Assembly (NCBI GenBank): GCA_964563535.1
Contig: CAZLXP010000017.1
Location: 1 to 33,965, forward strand
Direction of reading: 5' to 3'
Source of the DNA: WVWN01 sp964563535
Lineage (GTDB): Bacteria > RBG-13-66-14 > B26-G2 > WVWN01
Length of the DNA stretch: 33,965 nt
This document shows positions 25,801-32,564 of the stretch, piece after piece. How positions within the stretch are numbered: position 1 is the stretch's first letter; each line of letters opens with the position of its first letter. A program made the position numbers and the translations under genes. The notes below the pieces were generated by a model. It was not told where the DNA came from and made no database searches. It saw nothing but the letters and a program-made list of their open reading frames with translations.

Positions 25801-26041
25801 CGGGGCGCCATACGTCAACCAACGGCTCCGCCGCGCAATAACCTATGCACCCGACCGCGACGATCTCGGCGTCGTAACCTTCCCGCTCGGCCGCGTTCAT
25901 TAAAGCGAGGATTACCTCCGCCGCGCCGTTGGCCTGGCCGCACGTCGCGGCCCCCACCGCGATGCGGGGCTTATCCGGATAAAGCGCCGCCAAACCCCTA
26001 TCGCGGGCTTTTTGTAAATCGCTCAACTCGTTAAAGCTCAT
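22843..26041 (-). CDS. NuoF/HydB-like NADH-binding flavoprotein fused to a GltD/NfnB-like FAD oxidoreductase; interrupted by assembly gap
   Basis: The N-terminal part has a thioredoxin-like [2Fe-2S] domain (ATCGQANG, GCIGYCAAEP). A NuoF core follows with FMN/NADH motifs GLRGRGGGGFPTGRKWG and CNGDEGDPGAYMDRS, and the [4Fe-4S] motif SCGKCTPCREG. After the N run the NuoF end continues (SLCGLGRTSANPLLTTLRYF). Next come a cysteine-rich linker and a glutamate-synthase-small-subunit-like flavoprotein with two Rossmann motifs (VAVIGAGPAGLTCAY, VGVVGGGNAAIDAA). The frame changes by one at the N run, so the true gap should be a multiple of three, and family spacing suggests only a few residues are missing. 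The full protein would be about 1065 aa. ATG 26041 follows AAGGTGA. Role: NAD(P)H-linked electron entry or exit of the complex. Confidence 0.85.
24468..24477. other. Assembly gap of 10 N
   Basis: Ten N break the nuoF-like part of the fusion gene just after ITKGDGR and before LETLEELARTI. Ten is probably a placeholder length. The frames on the two sides only join if the true insert is a multiple of three. Confidence 0.95.
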
Positions 26042-26088
26042 ATTACTCACCTTCGCCGTCGGTATACCCGGGTGAGCGCGCAAGGTTA

Positions 26089-26583
26089 TTACGCTGCCGC
26101 TTTTACTTTTTCTTCCTCGACCTTGGCCTTCAAGTTCCTAATAAGCTCCGAAGCCTTCTTCGTCGTGATGTGGCCGTGGTATTCGTCTTTCACTACGACG
26201 ACCGGCCCCAGCGCGCAAGCGCCGAGGCAGTGGACGTTCTCCAGCGAGTACGTCCCGTCGTCCGTCGTCTCGCCCGGTTCCACCCCGAGCTCGTCGATGA
26301 CGGTCTCGAGGATGCTCCGCGAGCCGCGGACGATGCACGCCGTCCCCGTGCAGACCTTGACGTGGTTGCGGCCTTTGGGCGTGGTGGTGAACGCGTTGTA
26401 GAAAGTGGCGGCGCCGAGGATGCGCTCGAGAGGGATGGCGAGCTTCTCGGAGGCCATGACAATTACTTTCTCGGGGACGTAATTGAACTCGTCCTGAATA
26501 TCCAACAAAAGTTCGATCAAGCTCCCCTTGGTCTGGCGGAAATTTTCCACCAGCGTCTCCGCCCTTTCCATGTCAATCGCCAT
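26089..26583 (-). CDS. nuoE: NuoE/HydC-like [2Fe-2S] subunit
   Basis: This 164 aa thioredoxin-like ferredoxin partners NuoF-type flavoproteins. The four cluster cysteines are in VCTGTACIVRG (Cys78, Cys83) and HCLGACALGP (Cys119, Cys123), in the standard spacing. The helical N-terminus with QDEFNYVPEKV matches the family. A GGAGG ribosome-binding site lies seven bases before the ATG. It lies 47 bases upstream of the nuoF-like gene. There is no membrane Nuo arm in the window, so this belongs to a soluble bifurcating enzyme rather than to complex I. Confidence 0.94.
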   Translation of the reverse strand: MAIDMERAETLVENFRQTKGSLIELLLDIQDEFNYVPEKVIVMASEKLAIPLERILGAATFYNAFTTTPKGRNHVKVCTGTACIVRGSRSILETVIDELGVEPGETTDDGTYSLENVHCLGACALGPVVVVKDEYHGHITTKKASELIRNLKAKVEEEKVKAAA

Positions 26584-26623
26584 ATCTCATCCTCCCGCGG
26601 CCGCGGCGTCTGCCGGTCGGGGG

Positions 26624-27529
26624 CTATTCGCCCGCCGCGGCCCGGATTTTCTCCTTGTCCTCCAGTTTCTTGGCCTTTATCGTCGTCCCCTCCACCGCCA
26701 CGATAAGCTTGGAGGGATACGGAATGCGCGGGCAGTACGTCCAACAATCGCCGCAGCTGTTGCATTTCTCCAGGTCGACGCACCGCGCCTTCTTTTTGAC
26801 GGTGACTTTGAAGTTGCCGACGAAGCCGTCCACGTGGGTAACTTCCGCGTACGTCAACAGCTCGATATTGGGGTGGACGCCGACGTCCACCATCTTCGGC
26901 GTCAGGATGCAAGCGGCGCAGTCCAGCGTGGGGAAAGTTTTGTCGAACAGCGCCATATGGCCGCCGATGCTCGCCTCGCGCTCCACCAAATACACTTTCT
27001 TACCCGCGTCGGCGATGTCGAGGGCCGCCTGGATGCCGGCGATGCCGCCGCCCAGCACGAGCGCCGCCGGCTTAACCTCCACCAGCATCGGCGTCAGCGG
27101 CTCCTGGAGCGCCACGCGCCGTACCTCGCCCCGCACCAGCTGCTGGGCCTTCTCCGTCGCCAGCTTCCTATCCTCCGACACCCAGGATACGTGCTCGCGG
27201 ATGTTGGCCATCGCGAACAAATACGGATTGAGGCCGGCGTCGGCGCAGGTCCGCCGGAAGGTCCGCTCGTGCATCAAGGGGGAACACGACGCCACGACGA
27301 CGCGGTTGAGGCCGAGTTCGCGGATGTCTTTCTTGATGAGCTCCTGGCCGGGGTCGGAACACATGAACTGGTATTCCCGCGCCGCGACGACGCCGGGCAG
27401 TTTCGCCGCGTCCGCCACCACCGCCGGCACGTCGACCATGCCCAAGATGTTGTGGCCGCAGTGGCATACGTAGACGCCGACCCTCGGTGCTTCCTCTTCG
27501 CCGGCCTTCGCTTCTTCTTCCGCCGCCAT
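26624..27529 (-). CDS. hdrA: HdrA N-terminal half (FAD-binding part)
   Basis: The sequence starts like HdrA (VGVYVCHCGHNILGMVDV) and continues with CSDPGQELIKKDIRELGLNR and ASCSPLMHERTFRR. The FAD-binding LVLGGGIAGIQAALDIADAG follows, then SIGGHMALFDKTFPTLDCAAC and CILTPKMVDV. It stops after the first ferredoxin cluster (KCNSCGDCWTYCPR). A complete HdrA would go on with the QAVP block, which is instead in the gene at 20983-22815. The stop codon is TAG, so Sec readthrough does not explain the split. I chose ATG 27529 because GGAGG is five bases upstream; the in-frame GTG at 27535 lies inside that ribosome-binding site. The flavin here is the expected bifurcation site in Hdr complexes. Confidence 0.92.
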   Translation of the reverse strand: MAAEEEAKAGEEEAPRVGVYVCHCGHNILGMVDVPAVVADAAKLPGVVAAREYQFMCSDPGQELIKKDIRELGLNRVVVASCSPLMHERTFRRTCADAGLNPYLFAMANIREHVSWVSEDRKLATEKAQQLVRGEVRRVALQEPLTPMLVEVKPAALVLGGGIAGIQAALDIADAGKKVYLVEREASIGGHMALFDKTFPTLDCAACILTPKMVDVGVHPNIELLTYAEVTHVDGFVGNFKVTVKKKARCVDLEKCNSCGDCWTYCPRIPYPSKLIVAVEGTTIKAKKLEDKEKIRAAAGE

Positions 27530-27542
27530 AGTCACCTCCGGC

Positions 27543-28424
27543 TCAGATTATCTTCGCCAACAAGGCGTCGGGGGACACCCGGTGGTTATCGATCTCGAGG
27601 TCGCCGGGCGGGATGCCCATGGCGAGCCCCACGACCTGGGTGAAATACAATATCGGGATGTTGAATTCCGCGTTCCAATAATCGCCCGCTTCCTTTTGGA
27701 AGTTGTCGAGGTTGAACTGGCAGAGCGGGCAACAGGTCACGATGGCGTCGGCGCCGTTATCCTTGGCGGACTTGAGCAACAGGCCGATCATCCGCGCCGC
27801 GATCCCGGGCTGGGTGGTGATGAAAGTCCCGGCGCAGCACCGCGTCTTCACCGGGTAGTACGCGACCTGAGCCCCCAACAATTTCAGGTAATCGTCGAAC
27901 TTGGTGGGCATGCCGTAGTGGTCGAATTCGTTCTTGGGCCGCACGATCTGGCAGCCGTAATACGGCGCCAGCCGCACCATCTCCAAGTTCCTCGTGATCT
28001 TGGATTTCGTCACGTCCTCCGGCACGTCGTTGATGTAGATGTCGAGGAGGTGCCGAACTATGACCTTGCCCTCATAATGCCTGCCGACGGCGCTCAGGCC
28101 GTCGTTGACCAGGTCCCGCAACCTGGGGTCGTCGGCCATGTAATGCACGGCGTTGTTGAGGACGGCGAAACAGGCGCTGCACGGGGCCGCCACCTGGACC
28201 TTGCCGTTCTCGGCCATCGTCTCCGCTATCGCCAAATTGCGGCTCGCCAGCGAGAAAGCCTCGACGTGGTCGTAAGACATATAGGCCGTGGCGCCGCAGC
28301 AGTTCCAGTTTTCGATCTCCCTCAAATCTACGCCCAGCGCCGGCGCCGTCGCGGCGACGGACGCGCCGTAAGGCTTAGCGGTGGCGTCGAGCGAACACCC
28401 GGGATAATACGCGTACGTCGTCAC
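27543..28424 (-). CDS. hdrB: HdrB-like subunit with two CCG domains
   Basis: HdrB carries noncubane [4Fe-4S] clusters that cleave a disulfide substrate. Both cysteine-rich CCG domains are present: YYPGCSLD with NCCGATAYMS and PCSACFAVLNN in the first, and YYGCQIVRP with CCAGTF and CCPLCQFNLDNFQ in the second. Length (293 aa) is standard. The start is GTG 28424 in a GTGA overlap with hdrC. The methanogen substrate CoM-S-S-CoB is unlikely in a bacterium, so the disulfide substrate is unknown (a DsrC-like protein or another thiol). No candidate is encoded in the window. Confidence 0.95.
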   Translation of the reverse strand: MTTYAYYPGCSLDATAKPYGASVAATAPALGVDLREIENWNCCGATAYMSYDHVEAFSLASRNLAIAETMAENGKVQVAAPCSACFAVLNNAVHYMADDPRLRDLVNDGLSAVGRHYEGKVIVRHLLDIYINDVPEDVTKSKITRNLEMVRLAPYYGCQIVRPKNEFDHYGMPTKFDDYLKLLGAQVAYYPVKTRCCAGTFITTQPGIAARMIGLLLKSAKDNGADAIVTCCPLCQFNLDNFQKEAGDYWNAEFNIPILYFTQVVGLAMGIPPGDLEIDNHRVSPDALLAKII

Positions 28425-29011
28425 AGCCGCATCGCCGCCCCTTCGCGGTACCGCGCGATGATTTTTCGGACCTCGGCCGCGCTTTTAGATTTCTTGGGAA
28501 GCAGCTCGAGCCGGCCGGTTCTAAACAGGCTTAAACCCATGCCGGTATATTTAACCGCGGCCAATAAGTTGGTGGAGAGAAAATATTTCAAAAGAAGCCA
28601 CACTTCGTTGCTGCGGCCGAGCCAGCGGATGTTGCCGGCGAACTTCTTCGCCAAAACCTCCGCCCGCTTCGACGCGGGGTTTTCGAAACCCCCGCGCATG
28701 GCCATCTGCTTCAGCTTGTAGAAGAAATCGGTCAGCTTGATCTCTTTGGGGCATACGACGTAACAGGAGTAACACGACGCGCACAACCAGATCATGTTGC
28801 TGTTCAGGACGCGCTCGCGGTAGCCGGCGCGGATGAGCGCCATGACCTGGCGCGGCGTATAATCCATGTCCCGGGCGGTGGGGCACGTACCGGAGCACGT
28901 GCCGCATTGAATGCACGCCGCCACCGCCTCGCCCCCCGGCATGGCGAGGATTTCTTTTAAAAACCCCAAGTCGGGCGCCTCGCGCCAAATAGCCTTACCT
29001 ACTTCGGCCAT
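28421..29011 (-). CDS. hdrC: HdrC-like ferredoxin subunit
   Basis: Two [4Fe-4S] motifs are visible: ACIQCGTCSGTCP near residue 33 and CASCYSCYVVCP near 77. Between them lie DYTPRQVMALIRAGY and NMIWLCAS, typical of HdrC. It passes electrons between HdrA and HdrB. The C-terminal 90 residues are basic and amphipathic, slightly longer than the shortest HdrC proteins. An AAGGAGG ribosome-binding site precedes the ATG. The 133 bases upstream separate it from the HATPase gene. I see no good terminator or promoter there, so the genes are probably co-transcribed. Confidence 0.94.
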   Translation of the reverse strand: MAEVGKAIWREAPDLGFLKEILAMPGGEAVAACIQCGTCSGTCPTARDMDYTPRQVMALIRAGYRERVLNSNMIWLCASCYSCYVVCPKEIKLTDFFYKLKQMAMRGGFENPASKRAEVLAKKFAGNIRWLGRSNEVWLLLKYFLSTNLLAAVKYTGMGLSLFRTGRLELLPKKSKSAAEVRKIIARYREGAAMRL

Positions 29012-29144
29012 AACGCCTCCTTAGACGTTGTAGCCAGCTCCGAGATTTCGGGATTCGCGCAGCTTCGCGTCGGGCCGCGACGAAAAAGCTCAGCGGCCGA
29101 GAAGTCAAAGCCGCCGCGGCGCTCTAAAACCTTAGCACTCAACT

Positions 29145-29645
29145 TTAGCTCAACAATATCGCGAACTCTAAGGCGGTACCTTTGCCCACCTCGGACGTTA
29201 TCTTCAGAAAATCTACGTTACCGCGGATATTGGGAAGACCTAAGCCGGCGCCGAAGCCCATCTCGCGGACCTCGGCCGTAGCGGTGGTCCACCCCGGTTG
29301 CATCGCTTGTTCGATGTCCGGTATCCCCGGCCCCCGGTCTTCGACGACGACGTATATGCACAACGGCGTCACCCGCGCCCTTATATTCCCCTCCTGCGCG
29401 TATACCGTAACGTTAACCTCGGCCTCGAAACACGCTATGGCCGCGCGCCGGACCACCTGCGGCGATACGGCTAATTTCTTGATGAGGCGTTTGATTTGGC
29501 TCGCGCCCGCGCCGGCGTTCGCGAAGTCGCCTCCCTTGATGGCCCTTCCGGTCTCGATGCCCTCGTCGGCGGCCGCCTCCGCGCAACCGCTCAATTTCTC
29601 AGCGTCCGTTCCCTCCCTGGTCCAGATGAATTCGGCGACGGCCAT
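29145..29645 (-). CDS. Anti-sigma-factor-like/HATPase domain protein
   Basis: This single GHKL ATPase domain (RsbW/SpoIIAB-like) has the G1 box VEDRGPGIPD and G2 box FGAGLGLPNI, with an N-terminal segment RRAAIACFEAEVNVTVYA in the position of the N box. There is no histidine phospho-acceptor domain. The ~50-residue N-terminal part includes a variable segment, DFANAGAGASQIKRLIKKL. Such HATPase proteins together with DRTGG proteins are often found beside electron-bifurcating hydrogenase genes in anaerobes. Their role is not established; sensing or controlling the enzyme is a common suggestion. It is nine bases after the DRTGG gene. Confidence 0.88.
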   Translation of the reverse strand: MAVAEFIWTREGTDAEKLSGCAEAAADEGIETGRAIKGGDFANAGAGASQIKRLIKKLAVSPQVVRRAAIACFEAEVNVTVYAQEGNIRARVTPLCIYVVVEDRGPGIPDIEQAMQPGWTTATAEVREMGFGAGLGLPNIRGNVDFLKITSEVGKGTALEFAILLS

Positions 29646-29654
29646 GATCCGCCG

Positions 29655-30029
29655 TTATTGCGTTTTTCCGGGGGGAGAATATACGCCGCTCTTGGCCCCC
29701 AACTGGTAAACCAAGCCGCACGACTCGTACATCGTCTTGGCCGTTAACATGACGGGAAGGCCCATCTCCCGGGCGTGCTCGACCACCCCGGCCTCGGGCG
29801 TCTTCCCCCGCACGAAGCAAATGCCGACCAGGTCTATCATGTCCGCGGCGCGTAATATCTGGATTTTCGCCAAGCCCGTGATCAGAAATGCGCCTTCGTC
29901 CCGGCAACATAAAATATCGCTGACCAGGTCGGACGAAATAACGACGCCCACCTCGCGGTCCAACGCGTCTTCGCCGGCCAGCACGTCAGCGGCGAGTTTT
30001 TCGGCTACGTCGCGGAGCCTTACGACCAA
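29655..30029 (-). CDS. DRTGG-domain protein
   Basis: The 124 aa protein looks like the stand-alone DRTGG family seen near [FeFe] hydrogenases and HATPases: an N-terminal LRDVAEKLAADVLAG, a middle VGVVISSDLVSDILC, and C-terminal VGICFVRGKTPEAGV and GLPVMLTAKTMYESCG. It is related to the regulatory domain of some phosphotransacetylases. No catalytic residues are evident. The start is TTG 30029 with AAGGAG nine bases upstream; no ATG or GTG further upstream fits. It is the first gene of the large hydrogenase operon, about 111 bases after a strong promoter. Confidence 0.85.
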   Translation of the reverse strand: MVVRLRDVAEKLAADVLAGEDALDREVGVVISSDLVSDILCCRDEGAFLITGLAKIQILRAADMIDLVGICFVRGKTPEAGVVEHAREMGLPVMLTAKTMYESCGLVYQLGAKSGVYSPPGKTQ

Positions 30030-30146
30030 AGGGGAGAACTCCTTGCGGGCGCTTTAGAACAATCTGCTACGTTTTTCACAAACTTTTATATAAACCCGAG
30101 CCAGCCTATAATAAATCGTCGGCTACATAGGGGAAACCAAGGCGTT

Positions 30147-30175
30147 ATTCTAAAAGAACGGCTTAGAAATGTCAA
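30147..30175 (-). promoter_or_regulatory. Strong promoter of the large hydrogenase/Hdr operon
   Basis: On the minus strand TTGACA (30170-30175), a 17-base spacer and TAGAAT (30147-30152) are present, near consensus for sigma70. The predicted start near 30140 gives a ~110-base AT-rich leader before the TTG start. The leader has no element I can name. A half-site TTGTGAAAA resembles a Rex operator half but lacks its partner. The stretch also holds the region past the rtcB end, without a clear terminator. Confidence 0.75.
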
Positions 30176-30233
30176 GTATTTTTTCCCCGGGCGCCATCTC
30201 CCGACCGGCCGCGACGGCCGACAACTCGGGCCC

Positions 30234-31691
30234 TTACCCCTTAATTACCCCGAGCGGCTCGAGGCGCGCCACCGCCTTCGATATGCCGGCGTTCGCGACG
30301 ACGTCGACGACGTCGCTCACGTCCTTATAGGCGTCGCTCATCTCCTCCGCCAGCGTCTTGGGCGAGCGGCACACGATCTCGATGCCGCGGTCCTCGAGCT
30401 CGCGGGTGATGGAGCGGCCTTTCGCCTGCCTCGTCGCCTCGTTGCGACTCATGACGCGGCCGGCGCCGTGGCAGGTCGAACCCCACGTCTCCGCCATCGC
30501 GCGCGCCGTTCCCACCAGGACATACGACGCCGTCCCCATGTCGCCGGGGATAATGACGGGCTGGCCGAGGGCCCGGTAGGCGTCGCCCAGCTCGGCGTGG
30601 CCCGGGCCGAAGGCGCGGGTGGCGCCCTTGCGGTGCACCAACAGTTTCGCGGGGCGGCCGTCTACGTCGTGGGACTCGAATTTAGCGATGTTGTGGGCGA
30701 CGTCGTATACGAGGTTCATTCCCAGGTTGCGGGGGGAGGTACCCAGCACTTTTACGAAAACCTCCTCGGCCCAGTGCATCATTATTTGCCGGTTGGCCCA
30801 GGCGTAGTTGGCCGCGGCGTTCATCGCCCCCAGATAACCCCGGCCCTCGGCCGACGTTATCGGCGCGCAGGCGAGCTGCTGGTCCGGGACCGTTATCTTG
30901 TAGCGGGCCATGGCGCCGCGCATCACCTTGACCCAATCGTCGCATACCTGATAGCCGAGGCCGCGGGAGCCGGAATGGATCATGAGGGTGACGCCGCCGG
31001 CCTCCAGGCCGAAGGCCCGCGCCGCGTCGTCGTCGAAGACCTCCACCACCCGGCCTATCTCGATGAAGTGGTTGCCGGCGCCCAGCGTCCCCAGCTGCGG
31101 CCGGCCTCGCTCCAGCGCCCGCGCCGACAGCGCGCCCGGGTCGGCGTCGGCCAGCGAGCCGCCGGCCTCGGTGCGCTCCAGGTCGGCCGCGGCCCCCAAG
31201 CCCTGCGCCACCGCCCACCGCGCGCCGTCCCGCAACACTTTCTTCAACTCGGCCTCGCCGAGCCGCAGCGTGCTCTTGGTCCCTATGCCGCATGGTATGG
31301 CATCGTATAGGCCCTGCAGCAGGCCGCGGACCTTGCCGCGCACGTCGCCGACTTTCAGCGACGTGCTCATAAGGCGGACGCCGCAGTTGATGTCGTAGCC
31401 CACGCCCCCGGGCGAGACGACGCCGGCGTCGACCCGCATCGCGGCCACGCCGCCGATGGGGAAACCGTATCCCCAGTGGATGTCCGGCATGGCGAGCGAG
31501 CGCCCCACGATGCCGGGTAGGGTCGCGACGTTCGCCACCTGCTGCGGCGTCTTGTCCATCCGGACGTGCTTGAGCATCTTTTCGCTGGCGTATATAAGGC
31601 CGTCGACGCGCATGCGGCCGTCGTACGACCTCGGCAGCAGCCAACGCCACGCGTCTACCTTCTCCAGCGGTCCTTGCCATTCCTCAGCCAT
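30234..31691 (-). CDS. rtcB: RtcB RNA ligase
   Basis: RtcB joins 2',3'-cyclic phosphate or 3'-phosphate RNA ends to 5'-OH ends using GTP and manganese, acting in tRNA or RNA repair. The N-terminal half has MPDIHWGYGFPIGG and SPGGVGYDINCGVRLM (metal site). GNHFIEI and SGSRGLGYQ follow, then NLVYDVAHNI, GDMGTASYVLVGT and the guanylated-His block STCHGAGRVMSR. At 485 aa it is full length. It lies 13 bases after an outer-membrane-like gene, an unusual partner. There is no archease gene nearby. The gene has no link in sequence to the hydrogenase operon downstream. Confidence 0.96.
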   Translation of the reverse strand: MAEEWQGPLEKVDAWRWLLPRSYDGRMRVDGLIYASEKMLKHVRMDKTPQQVANVATLPGIVGRSLAMPDIHWGYGFPIGGVAAMRVDAGVVSPGGVGYDINCGVRLMSTSLKVGDVRGKVRGLLQGLYDAIPCGIGTKSTLRLGEAELKKVLRDGARWAVAQGLGAAADLERTEAGGSLADADPGALSARALERGRPQLGTLGAGNHFIEIGRVVEVFDDDAARAFGLEAGGVTLMIHSGSRGLGYQVCDDWVKVMRGAMARYKITVPDQQLACAPITSAEGRGYLGAMNAAANYAWANRQIMMHWAEEVFVKVLGTSPRNLGMNLVYDVAHNIAKFESHDVDGRPAKLLVHRKGATRAFGPGHAELGDAYRALGQPVIIPGDMGTASYVLVGTARAMAETWGSTCHGAGRVMSRNEATRQAKGRSITRELEDRGIEIVCRSPKTLAEEMSDAYKDVSDVVDVVANAGISKAVARLEPLGVIKG

Positions 31692-31704
31692 AACGGGCCC
31701 CCGT

Positions 31705-32355
31705 TCACAACACGTATATCTTGACCCCTAACGTCGCCAACGTCTCGGTGAGGCGGAACTGCGCCTCGAAGGGGCCCTTCGTGCCCCCGGCGGGCGGCTG
31801 CCGCCACTCCTGCGTCGTCGCGGCGTACCGGTATTCCAGGGCGACGGAGAAACCGCTCGCCGGGGCCGGGAAAAACTCCACGCCGCCCAGCGCCGCCCAC
31901 CCGGTGCCGAAGCTCGATTTATCGGACAGCACGCGGGAATTCTCCCGCACGATGCGGTCGTAATTCGTCCACGCCACGCCGCCGCCCGCGTACGGTCGGA
32001 GCTTCATCTGCCACAGCGGGACCCGGGCGCGGCCGCCGACGAAGAACGTATCGCCCTCGGCCCTCAGCTCCGTAGGGTTCCCAAAATACCCCGCCGCTTC
32101 CCAGGGCGGTACGTCGCCGGAGGCGTAGGTATAACCCCACTGCATCTGGGGCGCGACGAGCCAACTCGTCGGTTCGTACGCTACTTCGCCGGAGTACCCG
32201 TACCCGGTCCCGCTTGCGGACCAGCGCTCGTGGTCGTTCGCGCTGTGGCAGCCGCCGACGTTGAACCCGAAAGAAACGCGGCCGGGGAGGTCGGCGGCCA
32301 TGGCGCCTGCCGCCGAGCCCGCGATAATGAGACATATCATTATGAAACGCCGCAT
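31705..32355 (-). CDS. Probable outer-membrane beta-barrel protein with signal peptide
   Basis: A Sec signal peptide is clear (MRRFIMICLIIAGSAAGAMA, cleavage likely after AMA). The mature part alternates aromatic and polar residues in short strands, such as GYGYSGEVAYEP, LVAPQMQWGYTYAS and GFSVALEYRYAA, and has a C-terminal strand ATLGVKIYVL. That fits an eight-stranded OmpA/OmpW-like barrel of 216 aa. The family is not identified. Its presence suggests an outer membrane. An AGGAGG ribosome-binding site precedes the ATG. It is probably co-transcribed with rtcB. Confidence 0.72.
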   Translation of the reverse strand: MRRFIMICLIIAGSAAGAMAADLPGRVSFGFNVGGCHSANDHERWSASGTGYGYSGEVAYEPTSWLVAPQMQWGYTYASGDVPPWEAAGYFGNPTELRAEGDTFFVGGRARVPLWQMKLRPYAGGGVAWTNYDRIVRENSRVLSDKSSFGTGWAALGGVEFFPAPASGFSVALEYRYAATTQEWRQPPAGGTKGPFEAQFRLTETLATLGVKIYVL

Positions 32356-32513
32356 CGCGGCCTCCTATGCGTTAACGTAAGATGAAACGGCGTACGCCGA
32401 CCGACCAAATCCCCCCGCATACGAACTCCTCAGCCGCGCCGGTTATTAGCGCTGTTATCGCGAGCGTCGTTATAGTAAAATTGCGCCGAGCCTTCGGCCC
32501 CCTCGGCCTTTAT

Positions 32514-32541
32514 ATTATATTTTAACGCCCCCTCAAGGCAA
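32514..32541 (-). promoter_or_regulatory. Possible promoter for the outer-membrane gene and rtcB
   Basis: On the minus strand TTGCCT (32536-32541), a 16-base spacer and TATAAT (32514-32519) lie in the 209-base divergent stretch 32356-32564. The leader would be about 150 bases. A GC-rich imperfect hairpin (GCCGAG...CTCGGC) lies inside that leader. I see no equally good promoter for the plus-strand gene at 32565. Confidence 0.4.
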
Positions 32542-32564
32542 CCTTTTTTATCGGCGACTCATAG

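Noticed and set aside
26624..26626. HdrA N-half ending by Sec readthrough
   Set aside because: The stop is TAG, not TGA, and the following sequence does not continue HdrA; the C-half is a separate gene.
30060..30120. Rex operator in the hydrogenase operon leader
   Set aside because: Only one half-site (TTGTGAAAA) is visible, without the inverted partner, so it cannot be supported.
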